Source of the DNA: Pochonia chlamydosporia 170
Lineage: Eukaryota; Ascomycota; Sordariomycetes; Hypocreales; Clavicipitaceae
Assembly (NCBI RefSeq): GCF_001653235.2
Contig: NC_035790.1
Coordinates: 2,728,001-2,792,000 of the forward strand
DNA length: 64,000 bases
Direction of reading: 5' to 3'
Shown here one piece after another: positions 1 through 11,800 of the stretch (its first letter is position 1; each line of letters starts with the position of its first letter). A program made the translations under genes and the position numbers. The notes beneath the pieces are model-generated. The model did not search any database, was not told the DNA's origin, and saw nothing but the letters and a program-made list of their open reading frames with translations.

Positions 1-706
1 GAGTTGCTGAGCCGGCTCTTGGTGAGAGAGGCTTGAACCCGGGGCGCAGCCCGCACGGCGTTTCCAAATCCCTTCATTTCGATCAATTGGGGGTTCGTTT
101 GTAAAGATGAGAGTGCAATCGAGGGAAATGAAAAAGAGGTTGGCGAGAAGGAAAACGGAAGGGGAGGATGGAATGGAAATATTCAAGAAAGCGTCCGAGA
201 TGGTGTGGACGCAGGTTCAATTGATGACTGATGAAATGCTCAATTGAGTAGGAGCTGTGGTGGGGCTCGGGTAACGACGGACTCTCCGATATCGAAGCGC
301 GCTTGCATCTGGGGTACAAGACCAACCTTTAGCCATCTAGCGCCATGTTCATCCGACTACAAATGCGTTTCCATTACCTGATCTGAACCACATGGGCCAT
401 TTTCATGGCGTGACGACTTTTTGCAAGCTTGGAAATGTTGGAAGTACAGTCAATTCACTGCCGGCGACTCCACGGTCTTCAGCACTCCAATTTGCTATAC
501 CAATTACACGCGCCGCCCGTTTGATCTAGGATTGCGTCGTACTCTGTACATGAAGAGGGCTCTCTAACAGATAATAAACAACAACATCATCATGTCTGCT
601 GCAAAACACATAATGGAAACAAGACGAAGAGTTCTACAATGCAGGTAAACTGTCCCCTTTGAAACTTTCCCTCTCTCTCACACAAACACCAGTCTTCAGT
701 TTCGCA
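1..706. other. Intergenic, no gene seen
   Basis: No open frame here has a convincing start, codon pattern or family resemblance. The right-hand end will contain the 3' UTR of the minus-strand V-ATPase gene. I tested the stretch around 30-45 (TTGAACCCGGG) as a minus-strand tRNA T-arm, but the stem does not pair. A one-base variant of the recurring TACTCCGTA motif (TACTCTGTA) lies at 540-548. Confidence 0.6.
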
Positions 707-2267
707 CTACTGCCTCTGCTCAAAACTGTATTTGAGCCACCCGCCTAGCGCCCGCAGGCTCTCCCATCGCACGTTTTCATCCTCGCTCTGCATCAGCTCC
801 ATGACCCGCGTTTTGAGGCCAACCTTTTCCAACTGATATCGCTTTTCGGGAACTTCCTTGACCAAACAGCCAATGTCGTTGCAGGCAATGGCGAGGACTT
901 GCTTGTCGTTGTCCCACGGCTTCTGCATGATTTCGGCCAGCTTGCGGGGGATTTCGCCATTCTCAAATTCGAGAATCTTTCTGGCGTTCTCGGCCCAAAA
1001 CACTTGGCTTCGGTGTGGCGGTGACCAGCGGAGATGGCCCGAGTTGACTTCGGCAACGTACTCGTCAAACGTCGTCTTGGTCTTGGTGTACTCATCCAGC
1101 AGCTCCTTTAGGCTTTGCAAATCTTCCAACAAGTCCGGGTCCGACATGTGGCGACTGCCGAGGTTGTCCAACAAAGCCGGCAGCCGAGCGAGCACTGCGG
1201 TAGGGAGAAGAGACGTTTGGTTCTTGTGGAGAAGGTTGTACAGCGTAGACAAGATGAGCCTCGTCGTCTTTTCCTTTTGTGACAGTCGTAGAAGATGAGT
1301 GTAGAGCAAGATGACGTCGTACTCGCTATAAATCGTTAGGTCGTAAACGCAGCACCGCTTGGAAACATGAACTTACTCGTTGAGGTCGTCACCAACCTCG
1401 TCAGCCTCAAAGCTCAGCTGCCAGATAACGAGCAAAACGTGGTACAGCAATTGAAGGCCCACGCCACCGCCCAGAGACCCCTCAAAGCCAGTGTTGCGAA
1501 CGTTGACGTTGCCACTCCACAAGCTGGCGGCAGAGTTTCCTCCGTTGCCAATGCCAGCAGCCGTCTGGAGAATCTTGACAAGAGGCTGGACGGTTTCGCT
1601 TCTCTGATTCCAAAACTTTTCGCGCGACGACCGGCCAAACAGGAGCGCTGAATATTCTTGGACAGCGATATCTTGCAGGCCAGCGTCCGTGCTCTTTGCC
1701 AGACCTGAGAGGTACGTAAACACCACCGGCAAGGCCTGCTCCGTAGCTCGTGATTCGTCCCGGGCCAGTGACATGAGGCTCGTCAGTGCATGCGACGTAA
1801 GCAACGGGATGGGATCTTCCGTGGTGTTGGAGTGCAGCAACGGTAGGAAATGCGTGTAAGGGTCCGTGTGTTTGAACAGCTCTTTCGCCAGGGACGGAAC
1901 AGCTACAGTTGTGTCAGGATACAGTAGAGTGGTGGTTTGCAGACCGTCATCAGACGAGGAATATCGTACCATCAACAAGATCGGCTAACAGAACCAGAAT
2001 GTATTGAATCACATTGGCATGCTTGCCTGCAGTCTCCAAGACGCTGGACTTGCCTGAGCCGCCAACGAAGAGCAGTCTGTAGCCATCGAGGTCGTTTTCC
2101 ACAACCTCTTTTCTCTGCTCAGGCTTCTTGGCCTTGTCTACGGCGCGAATCTTTGCATATTGCTCTTCGGTGAGCGTTCCAGCTCTAACAGCCCCATCCC
2201 AGGGGATTGGCCGTTGTCGAATGTTGCTCTGGAGCGAGGCTAGGTAGGTGGGCGGATCGAGCGACAT
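707..2267 (-). CDS. VMA13: V-type proton ATPase subunit H
   Basis: Regulatory subunit H of the V1 sector of the vacuolar proton pump. In the family it couples V1 to Vo at the vacuole and endosome membrane and silences ATPase activity when the sectors separate. Three exons are read on the minus strand: 2267-1970, 1902-1377 and 1325-707. The introns are 67 and 51 nt, each with a GT donor and a TAG acceptor, and give 480 residues (the yeast protein is about 478). Recognition rests on the N-terminal MSLDPPTYLASLQ start, the ALFKHTDPY-like segment after intron 1 (ELFKHTDPYTHFLPLL), the LLRLSQKEKTTRLIL block after intron 2, and the C-terminal RALGGWLKY armadillo-type repeat. The ATG at 2267 is chosen because family similarity begins there; the frame remains open further upstream without similarity. 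The stop is TAG at 709-707. Confidence 0.93.
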
Positions 2268-2900
2268 GATGGCGGCGCAGGAGTTGTCGTCGTCGGAGCG
2301 TCGCCTGTGCGACAGCCGTCGGTGGCTGGATATGGGACAGGAGGAACAGAAGCAAAAAAGAAAAGAACAACACAAATGCAAGGCTGTGAGCAGACGAGCG
2401 TCGTCGGTAAGGTCGAGGACGAGGTCGAGATGGATGGCGTGAAGCTCTTGATGAGGTGGGTGAGGTCGCTGATACTGCCAACCAGCACAGCGTCACCAAG
2501 GAAGCTCTGACCAAAGGTCAACTGCTCAACTGTTGCCCCACTTGAGCACCTCCGCAAAGAAACCGTCAAAGAAGGAGCAGCCAGGCGAGCACTCACCTGG
2601 TATTTGTTACCCGAGGATGCGCCGGAACAAGCCTCCTCAACCCAGCCACCAGAGTTGGATCGTCTGCAAGTCTAAGCAAACAAGCCATGGATCAGCGCTT
2701 ATCGATCAAACAAGAGCAAATGTTCTGTGGCTGAATGCGGCTCGTGAACTCTCCCTCCCGAGGCTAGGATACTCGAACTCAGTGGGCGTCTTCTCGAAAA
2801 GCCAAAACCCCTACTCTCTACGTATGCACACAAGAAACTTGGTCCTGCACTTTGTTGGTGTCACCGCCATGAGATCAGGTACGAGCAACATGCAGGTCTA

Positions 2901-2925
2901 AGCACAGCACAGCGCAGCGCAGCAC
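2901..2925. repeat. Pentamer tandem repeat AGCRC x5
   Basis: Five consecutive pentamers: AGCAC, AGCAC, AGCGC, AGCGC, AGCAC. Intergenic, between the V-ATPase H gene and the Cys-rich membrane protein gene. Confidence 0.85.
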
Positions 2926-3030
2926 ACGAACTGCTTGGCCATCGATACCAGATCGTCCAGTAATAATGGATGCTGTGCCCACCGAGCACCACATTGGACA
3001 TCAAACTATCGCCTGGCGGGGCCTAGTTAG

Positions 3031-3080
3031 GTGTTGATGGGTGTTGATGGGCGTTGATGGGCGTTGATGGGTGCTGATGA
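3031..3080. repeat. Decamer tandem repeat, 5 copies
   Basis: Five consecutive 10-mers: GTGTTGATGG twice, GCGTTGATGG twice, then a diverged GTGCTGATGA. The unit length is close to one helical turn. No coding frame is implied. Confidence 0.9.
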
Positions 3081-3740
3081 GTTGGCACAGCGGGCCGTCA
3101 AGTCCAACTCGCCGCCCAACTTCATGCGTCAGCATATTTCTTGGAATACGGACTTTTGACGGAGCCCGCTTGGAAAGATGGTGGTGGTGCTGTGGTGTGG
3201 TTGGCACCCCTGGTCGCCCTCTTACCCATCTCATACCATCTCTTAGTCTTCGAACAATCGCAACAAAAAGACGGCGGAGCGAAATACCACATACCGGAGC
3301 AAAAGCCAGGAACCAGCTTCCTCCGTGCTGCACCCCTGACAGCACGGAGTCAAGCATGGGTAACAAAAAAAAAATTGGTTCCTGGGACCCTGGCTTTTTA
3401 CCCTTTGGGCTGGGTCTTCAGAGGTGACGTTTGGTGTGAGTCCAAATTTGGAGGGGCTGGGCTGCGTCTAAGTGGGAGGTTGGGGATGCACGTCCAAAAA
3501 GTCACAACCAAACCTGCAGCCCTCTTAAACAGCTATCCAGCGTGGCGCGCCGAGAAGTTCTCTCTTCTCTTATGCATTGTAGGACAAAGGGATTGATTGA
3601 CTTTGGAGCAACCTCGTCTATTTACGTTTCGTCGTTGATTGACTTTTGTCTGTTGGTGACCACCAGCTTTCCTAGCTCACGACTTGGCAACGAGGCTTCA
3701 ACGACTTTTCTGAATCTCATTCATCAGCCTCACCCAGCCG

Positions 3741-3769
3741 CTTCCGCTTCCGCTCCCGCTCCCGCTCCG
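3741..3769. repeat. Hexamer repeat CTYCCG in a 5' leader
   Basis: CTTCCG twice, then CTCCCG twice, then a partial unit, about 85 nt upstream of the ATG at 3854. If the upstream open frame were translated it would read Ala/Pro/Ser repeats. Confidence 0.8.
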
Positions 3770-3853
3770 CATTCCAGTCGACAAAAACCACCGTCTCAAA
3801 TCCATTTTACCTCTGGCTGCAAGACGTCTTGGCCTACCTTGTGGGAGACAGCT

Positions 3854-5156
3854 ATGCAAAGTCCCATTCCAGTCTCGTCGTTACCGACGACGGGACGATT
3901 GTTCCTCTTACTAGGAGCCACAGCAGCCATTGTGTCTGCGTCACCTGTTCCCCGAAATGCCGTCAACGAGTTGGGATTTTCCTATCTCTTCCAACGGGAC
4001 TGCGCAATTTCTTGCGGATCTGATAAACAGTTTTGCTGCAGCTCCAACGAGGTCTGCACCACACTCGCTGGCAATGTAGCTACATGTACAGCCGCTGGTG
4101 GCTCGTACGGCGGATACACCACAACGTGGACTGAGACGAGGACTTTCACGAGCACAGTCATGACACATTGGAATCCCGCGCCCGCTCCAACACCGGGCGT
4201 TGACTGCAAACCTCAGAGTCCCGACCAGGAAGCTTGTGGATCGATTTGCTGTGCCGGATGGCAAACTTGCGCCTTCAAGGGCCAGTGCTCATCACGACCC
4301 GGCTACCAAGAACCAAGCACCGTCGTCATCACGTCCAATGGCGTGGTCACCACTCGATACTCTGCTCCATACCGCGTCACTGGCACCACAACCGTCGTGG
4401 GCAGCGGTGCCCGAACCGATCAGCCCTCCAATACTGCCACAACCACCACCAGCTCTGCGAGTTCAACCTCTACTAGTGACGGAGAAAACATTGGAGCGGA
4501 TGGAAGCAACAAGGGCGGAACTGGAGGCGGCTTGAGCGGCGGTGCCATTGCCGGTATTGTTATTGGCACGCTGGCTGGTGTTGCTCTACTCATGCTCCTC
4601 TGTTTCTGCTGCATCGCCCGTGGCATCTGGAACGCCATCTTTGGCAGGAAAAAGGAGAGGACTGAAAAGGTGTACATTGATGAAGAAGTCAAAGTCTCTC
4701 GCCATGGCAGCCGCGCACCCTCCGCTTATTCCCGCCGAGACCGACATTCTGGATGGGTGGGTGGTCGGCCCACGTCTGTCAGTGACCGCCGCGAGAAGAA
4801 GTCCGGTGGAAAATGGTGGTTGGGCCTTGCCGGTGCGGCTGCTACGATGCTGGCTCTGCTCAACTTTAGGAAAAAGGATAAGCCAGCTCGACGGCCGCAA
4901 TCCTCACGGTATACGGATTCGTCCTATACATATTCTGACGCAACCTACATGAGTCCTAGTAAGTGCCGCCAACGTTCGTACCATACCCTTTCATTATCCA
5001 AAACTAACCATGCATCCAGACAGTTCAAGTTCAGGAGGACGAACCCATCGGACTGGTAGAACTCAACGCAGTCACCGGAGTCACCGCACTCACCACTCAC
5101 GAGATAGTCGTGGCGGGGCTTCGTATTATTCCCGTGCACCTTCGCGCATGCCATAG
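3854..5156 (+). CDS. Cys-rich single-pass membrane protein, unrecognised family
   Basis: Exons 3854-4958 and 5020-5156; the 61-nt intron has a GTAAGT donor, a CTAAC branch site and a CAG acceptor. The product has 413 residues. An N-terminal hydrophobic stretch (about 15-30) looks like a signal peptide. Two cysteine modules follow (C50-C78 and C118-C145), each with a CC-x5-C core. A Ser/Thr-rich stalk (about 155-215) and a Gly-rich linker lead to one strong transmembrane helix (about 231-254), followed by basic RKK residues, so the C-terminus should be cytosolic. The tail has a second short hydrophobic segment (about 321-337) and ends in Arg/His/Ser/Thr repeats. The layout resembles fungal cell-wall sensors or surface receptors, but I cannot name a family. 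An in-frame ATG at 3572 could add 94 residues; I prefer 3854 because the signal peptide starts there. Confidence 0.8.
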
Positions 5157-5875
5157 AGTGGCTGCTCGACTCAGCCGCATTCCGTGCACATATCCCCGTA
5201 CATTTCACATTTGACGGTGAACCCCGTCCCTGCATTTTGAGGCTCGCTGTTACGTATTAGTTGTCTGCATATAATGAGCTCTGGCGTTTTGGTATTACAA
5301 TATTGCATTTTTTTGTTTACAGGCTGCTGGCTCAATGCCGGATGTGTCAGCCTTGACGAGTATAAAGAATTTCGATTGGAATGAAGACATGAAGAACAAA
5401 GATGATGGTTGCTGAATATGGGCAAGACTTGGTTTTCAAATGATAGATGATGGATACGAGATAGTTGGCCGTACATACGCGCGTAATAACGAACATATGA
5501 ATACCTCACCGACGCACCGTAGCTAAAATTGAAACGTCTGTGACTTTGATGACTGACTCTCACCGCCGGACCGCGAAGTGAAAGGTTTTATCAACCTCTT
5601 TGGGTCTGAAAAAAACCGTTATGTACGTCCCAACCGCGCAGGGCATTCGAGTCGCAGAACCTCCCAAATCTCATCTGACGCTTTGCCCGCCCGCCCATCG
5701 ATACACGACCGCCTCGACGACTTCACTTGGAGCACAGGAACAAGAATGTTGGTTACTTTTTAATCAGTTTCTTTTGTAGCCCTTTTGCTACGTGACATGC
5801 AAATGGTTATACCGTCGCCACTCCTGAGACCCAGAAACGCAAAAGAAACAAGACTTCCGTGTCCGCACACCCATT
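5157..5875. other. Convergent 3' region, no gene seen
   Basis: Contains the 3' ends of the plus-strand membrane protein gene and the minus-strand RPL9 gene. Short open frames at 5171-5563 and 5578-5763 have no family resemblance, and their composition looks like chance. Confidence 0.6.
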
Positions 5876-6848
5876 TTACTCCTCCACAACGTTGCCCTTT
5901 TCAGAGACGTACAGACCGTCCAAGAACTACAATATTTGTTAGCCGAGAACTTCACTCAACCCTTGTGACGAGTGCTTCGTAAACCCACCTTTCGGATATC
6001 CTTGTTGCGGACCTTGCAGATCTGCTGGATATCGGCAGCGCTCTGCGACACATGCTCCAGAGAGTTTCCGGTCAAGACAAGCTCATCCTTTTGGTTCTTG
6101 GACAGCTCGACATCAACACCCTCCTGCATGACGACCCGGCGGACAATCTTCTCGCCGATAAAGTTTCGGATTTCGACCTCCCACAGGCCAGTCTCGTTGC
6201 TCTTGTCGAGGTTGACGTTGATGGGGAAATGTGCGTATACGTATCGCATCTTGTATTTGAAGCCCTTGGTCACACCGATGACCATGTTCTTGATGATTGA
6301 TCGGACGGTACGCAGCGTGGCGACGTTCTTACGGTTGCCATGGTGGATCTCGATCGAGATGGTGTTCTTCTTGGGGTGACCAAAGTTGACGGCCAAGTGA
6401 CCGAGGTCCTTGACGAGCTTGCCTGTATTCATGTTAGAGTTTGTTGAACGACGCGGAGAATTTCGTGTGCTGTCGTACCTCGGGGACCCTCGACGGTGAC
6501 GATTCTCGTCTTGATGGCAACCTTGACTGAAGAGCTGTTAGTGCCTGATGCGTATATAGATGTGTAAAAACAAAATCCAAGAAACCCAATTCGCGCCGCT
6601 TTCGAGGAAAATTTCAATGCCACTGCCAGTTGTTTCATTGTCGTCGATTCCGATAAGGTCGTCGTTTGTCCTTCTTTTGCATCTTGCTATCGTTGTCGCA
6701 TGCATTGTCGTCAAAACTGGCGGACTGAAATTTCCCAAGACTCGAATGGGCGGCGACAAATTGGATTTCTGAATCGACGAAACGGAATTGGGCTTTACGT
6801 ACCCCCCTCGGGGATTTCAAGGAGCTCCTGAGAATGAATGTACTTCAT
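5876..6848 (-). CDS. RPL9: 60S ribosomal protein L9 (uL6)
   Basis: Structural protein of the large cytosolic ribosomal subunit. Four exons on the minus strand: 6848-6803, 6526-6479, 6422-5989 and 5926-5876. The introns are 276, 56 and 62 nt, all GT-AG. The product has 192 residues, the usual length. It starts [15 protein letters not shown], continues through [18 protein letters not shown] and the highly conserved [20 protein letters not shown], and ends [19 protein letters not shown]. Each junction restores the family sequence exactly: VEGPRG/K, DIRK/FLDG. A long first intron close to the start codon is typical of fungal ribosomal protein genes. I checked that intron for C/D-box snoRNA motifs and saw no convincing C box. 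The gene diverges from VPS26. Confidence 0.96.
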
Positions 6849-7522
6849 CCTGCCGGTTGTGAGTTGGGGATGTCGGGAGGTGAGGAGGTTGTCGTAGGAC
6901 GTCGGCTGCGGTCACGACGAATTGTTGGCGAAATCGTGTGGGCGGAAAAGTTCTAGGGCTCGCTCGCCTGCACGTGAGGGCAAATTGTGAGTGCCGAAGT
7001 TGAGCCGCCTTGACAAAAAATTGTGGTGGCCAGGTGGGGTGGGAAGCGACGTGTGATGTTGCACGTGATGCAGAAAGGTAACTTGCTCCTGACCCACTCG
7101 CAGGTCGTCCGCACTTGCCAGTGTTCAATGTTTGATTGGGGTAAGTACCTCTTGCCATCGTGTAAAGTGATAGAAGTACCTAGGTAGTTTCGTAGATTGT
7201 TCATGCGGATTCATTACAAACCCAATTCACACATCCAACCATTATCAGATTGAATGAAATTGAATGCCTTTTTTAGCCATAAGGCAGGGACTTATAAGTT
7301 CTGAGTAGTGGACAACACAGTGGACAGCGCACTCTGGTGGGGAGCTTCGGGTCCCCCAGCTGCAGTACGTCAGCGCCTCGACACAACACCATCACCAGGA
7401 GCATCACCGCGGCTCGCCTGCTCTGTCCACCACCTCACAGACAAGGCTCACCCTCGTCATACTCACCCTCCGGCTCTCCAGCCGCACTTTAAGGCGCCCG
7501 TGTGCGTCCTCCACCACCCACC
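6849..7522. other. Bidirectional promoter region RPL9 / VPS26
   Basis: 674 nt between the divergent start codons of RPL9 and VPS26. It carries the palindrome TACCTAGGTA at 7177-7186. Short open frames in this stretch are not supported as genes. Confidence 0.6.
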
Positions 7523-8574
7523 ATGTCCTACTTTTTCTCCACGCCCGTCGACATTGACGTCGTCCTCGAGGATGCTGACGACCGGTCCATGGTCGACGTC
7601 AAGCTCGACAAGAACCGCCGCGAAAAGGCACCCCTATACATGGACGGCGAATCCGTAAAGGGTGCCGTGACCGTCCGCCCCAAGGATGGCAAACGCCTTG
7701 AGCACACGGGCATCAAGGTGCAATTCATCGGCACCATTGAAATGTTCTTTGACCGCGGCAACCACTACGAATTCTTATCCCTGAACCAAGAGCTCGCTGC
7801 GCCCGGCGAGCTGCAACACCCGCAAACATTCGACTTCAACTTCAAGAACGTTGAGAAGCAGTACGAGTCGTATAATGGCATCAATGTCAAGCTGCGTTAC
7901 TTTGTGCGCGTCACCGTCTCCCGCCGCATGGCCGACGTCATTCGCGAAAAGGACATTTGGGTCTACAGCTATCGCATCCCCCCCGAGATGAACAGCAGCA
8001 TCAAAATGGACGTTGGTATCGAGGACTGTCTGCACATTGAATTTGAGTACAGCAAGAGCAAATACCACCTCAAGGACGTTATTGTCGGCCGCATCTACTT
8101 TTTGCTGGTACGGCTCAAGATTAAGCACATGGAGCTGTCCATTATCCGGCGAGAGACGACGGGTGCCGCGCCCAATCAGTACAACGAGAGCGAGACGCTG
8201 GTGAGATTTGAGATTATGGACGGCTCGCCGTCGAGAGGAGAGACGATTCCCATCCGGTTGTTCCTGGGAGGGTTTGATCTGACGCCAACGTTTCGCGATG
8301 TCAACAAGAAGTTCTCGACGAGATATTACCTCAGCTTGGTGCTGATTGACGAGGGTGAGTTTTGGGGAGCACTTTACACTACATAGCCATGGTGCAATTC
8401 GGTTTGCTCACATACTTTCTAGATGCCCGCCGTTACTTTAAACAATCCGAAATCATCCTGTTCCGCCAGGCTCCTGACGGCTTACCCGAAAACAATGCCG
8501 GCGGTCTTCAGCCACTTCCCGCTCCAAACGAGGCCAAACTAGCCGCCGCTCAAGCTGCCGCCGCCCAGGGATAG
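7523..8574 (+). CDS. VPS26: Retromer complex subunit VPS26
   Basis: Arrestin-fold subunit of the retromer cargo-selective complex, which returns receptors from endosomes to the Golgi. Exons 7523-8354 and 8423-8574; the 68-nt intron has a GTGAGT donor and a CTAG acceptor. The product has 327 residues. The N-terminus MSYFFSTPVDIDVVL is the family signature. Further landmarks are VKVQFIG-like residues (about 76-84), the VRFEIMDGSPSRGETIPIRLFL block (about 230-251), VNKKFSTRYYLSLVLIDE before the intron and DARRYFKQSEIILFR directly after it. The Ala/Gln-rich C-terminus (from about residue 300) is low complexity and probably disordered. The ATG sits in a CCACCATG context. Confidence 0.96.
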
Positions 8575-8888
8575 GCACGGCCTCCCTTATACACGTGTTT
8601 TATATTAACTTCTAGTGTTTCATTTTCTAGCATAGGGCTCGGCGTTACTGGTTTATTGAAGGAGGCGATATTCTTTCACGCTTTGTCGACCAACAAAAAG
8701 TCACTAGGTGCCACCGACCCCAAAGCACATCAAGACAGGCAATTTTTTTGAACATGATATATATTTTTTTCCGTATTTCATCCCTTGTGAAAAACAGTCC
8801 CTAACGTGCCATTTATTGTCCCGAGGTATCTAAATCCGTGAACCTTTGCGTTATCACCGACAATAATGCCCTTCCCTCCTCACAACAC
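8575..8888. other. Convergent 3' region, no gene seen
   Basis: Short AT-rich stretch between the stop codons of VPS26 (plus) and NUP120 (minus), probably holding both polyadenylation sites. Nothing else is visible. Confidence 0.6.
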
Positions 8889-11800
8889 TCACAATTCCAT
8901 TACATCGCCCGCCTCGAAACCAAATTGGTTATTCTGAATCGCCGCAATCCTGTCTAATTCGTCTTGGTATTGTTTGCGAATGTCCGCCAAAGAAACCACC
9001 TTTCGCTTACTGCCGCCGTCTCCATTCTGGTGCAGAGCCGGCGCTCCTTCGTCGAAGATCCAAGCCTGTTTGGCGTCCACGCAGCTAAGAGCATTGATGA
9101 GAAGCAGGTACTGGCGCGTTACTGGCGTGTCCAAGACATCGTCTCCGGTAATCTTGTCCCCCTCGCCGGCAAGCTTCAGCTTTTGAATACGGTCGAGCAG
9201 AACCGATGCGGCGCCACGGTAATTGTTGCGTTTGATCCGCCACGAGTACAGCACTTGATGATAGGGGAATCCCTGTACAACATCGGTTGCGTTCCTGCAT
9301 CGGAAGTCCAGCATATCGTCGACGTCTTGCTGCATGCCGGGGAACGGTAGCGACACTAGTTCAATGTTGTGGTAAGTCTCGCACATCTTGTCCACCAGCT
9401 TCCGCAGGCAAGAATGCTTCAACGCGTCATCTTTGATGGAGAGGAGGCTTGTGTGGGCGAGTTCAAATTGCGATGTGGCCAGGGCAGCGTTGAACAGACG
9501 ACTGAGCATTTCAACCTTGATGGACGCGCTGTCCTTAACGATGCCCAGAAACTGCATGGCGAGTCGGGCAAAGTCGACCACGTACGAGTACGCCTTTTGT
9601 GATTCGTACAACGCAACAATGTGAGAATAATACATGGCTTGGCCGCTGTTGAGCAGATTCCACTCCGTCTCTCCCAAGAGTCCGCAGCTGTGTCTATCGA
9701 CGGGGACGGTTTCGGTGCCTACAAGTGGAATGATTAGCAAGCTTTACCCTCGGCATCAGTCTCATCGATTACGGGCGACAAACGTACCCATCCCAATGGC
9801 TGCCCTTTTGAAACTAATTGCTGCCGATTCAAAATCGTTGAGCGCTAATTGAACTCGACCGAGCACGTAGACGGAAAAGGGGTTTTGATCACTAAAAGGA
9901 ACAAGCTCCAGCGCCAAGTCGGCCCGGTCCTGCTTGACGAGGGCGCACTGAATCAGGGCAGGGGAGACTTCGATGTCGCTGTCTGGTGCACAGAGGTTGG
10001 TTATGAGGTCCGTCAGGCTGCTGGAAAGCGGCTCCTTTGCGAGGTTATCAAAGCCGAGGAGGTGTCCGAGGTTGGCCTCCAACGCTGTCACTGTTTGGGT
10101 GTGGTCGTCACTGTTCTTCCTGGATTGTAACGCCCGGTCGACATGTGCCAGGGGGATTGACAATTCGGTGTGCGCCAGCCACTTCAAGAGTTCCAGCCTC
10201 TTGAGCGCCGCAACGAGTTTCCGATAGACTGGCCCAATGTCGACGCGGTGGTGCAGGGCCTCCTCCTCGCTGTCGAATTCAAACTCCATGTGGACCAGGA
10301 GGATGAGCTGGCTAAAGCAGACACTCCATTGGAGCGCAATATCGTCCTGGACGCCCTTTGTGACGAGCTTCTGTCCAAATTCTGTCAGGGGATGCCGCAG
10401 ATGCCGCCGTCTAGCTTCCACGGGAGCCGCCATCAGATCCAAAACGTGAGCGTACAAGTCGTCGGTGACTAGGGCGAAGTTGGCACCAAGCACATCGACA
10501 ACCTGTGCACAGTCCTCATCTGTGATGCCTCTCCAGAACCCCGCCTTGTCTGAAAAGTATTGAATGCGCTCCAAGTCGGTTTTGGAGGATTCGTCAAAGA
10601 TTTCTTGTCTCAATGCAGCTTGTGCCAGCTGGACGTAATTATCTGAGAAGCAGTCGACAAAGGACAGCGCAGCGTTGACCAGGGCTGCCTTGGGACCGCT
10701 TTCTTCGTCGGGGGAGCCCAGGTTGTGATAGAGTCGCTCCAAGTCGCCGCACTGGCGGATGGCCGAGACGAGATCGGTGCATACTACCCACGCCACGTCC
10801 GTCTCGGGCTCGTGGGCCAAGCCGATGGCCTCTCCACGTTGTCGGTCAAGCTCAGCGAGCAATCTGTAAAATCTTCGCCATTGGGTTTCACTGGACGCTC
10901 TGAATTGCTCGTAATCCATGGCTCCCGAGGGTCCACGTTCGAGCGAAGCCGTCGCACCCAACACCGAGCATATGGACTCGGCAAGGCCGCGACCCTTGGT
11001 GATGCTGTTGCTGCCGCCGCTACCGCCATCCTTTGACGCTCCCAGGCCGCGCTCATAGATTGACAGGGCCGTTTCGAGTGTCGCCTTTGTGAATCGCCCT
11101 GGCTGCAGAATGCACTGAAGCCACTTCTCGGTCACGTCGGTGGCATCGCAAGGACCAGACGTTTGCACTGGTATAGTAGCCGAGTCGGGATGCACGCCAT
11201 CCCAATTTTCCTCCCACGACTGCACCATGTTCTTTCTGTCCAGCTCTAGTCGCTTGACCCTGTACGTCATGTTGTTCTTCCATAGCGTCCACAGGCTGAT
11301 GGATCCCTCGGTGGGAGACGCAAGGACAAAGTCGGCCAATGTCCAAATGTCAGACGACGACGGTGTGGATGGTATCAGGGTGGCCTTTGGAAACAGATCC
11401 TCGACAATGACATTGTGTGCATCCTTGGCAATCACCTTCCAAAACTTGAACTCACCTAAGCCAATGGGGGAATACGTGGCGCAAATGCGGTGACCGCGGC
11501 TTTTGCCAACAAGTTGGACCAGATTTGACTGCGATGGATCGATGGACCACTTTCCAACGTCCTGGGGGCTTCGTTCCACATCCAACAAGTCGCCGGTGAA
11601 GAGAATCTGGCCGTCATTGACATTCCAGATTCGAAGTCGATGGTCCAGGCATACTGTAATGGCAAACAGACAGTCTTCGAGACCAAAGTTTGTCACCTCG
11701 ACAGACGTAGCGGCGCTGTATTCCATGTTGACTTTTCCATACTTGATTGTGTGCTTGCCCTGGAACGGCAACAAGCTGCGGAGGTTTTGTGCCCAGCCCT

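Larger units (their letters stand above)
2268..3853. other. Divergent intergenic region with short tandem repeats
   Basis: This 1.6 kb separates the divergent V-ATPase H gene and the Cys-rich membrane protein gene. It holds both promoters and the 5' leader of the plus-strand gene. It contains a pentamer repeat (2901-2925), a decamer repeat (3031-3080) and a hexamer repeat (3741-3769). The last 312 nt are open in the frame of the downstream gene, including an in-frame ATG at 3572, but the residues are low complexity and precede a clear signal peptide, so I read them as leader. Confidence 0.6.

Noticed and set aside
1..60. Possible minus-strand tRNA T-arm (complement of TTGAACCCGGG)
   Set aside because: The five bases on each side of the loop do not pair, and no acceptor or anticodon stem could be built around it.
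3542..3853. Upstream extension of the Cys-rich membrane protein
   Set aside because: Open in frame, but composed of repeat-derived Ala/Pro/Ser residues before a clear signal peptide. Treated as 5' leader.
6527..6802. snoRNA inside the long first intron of RPL9
   Set aside because: No RUGAUGA C box with a matching CUGA D box was found on the transcribed strand.
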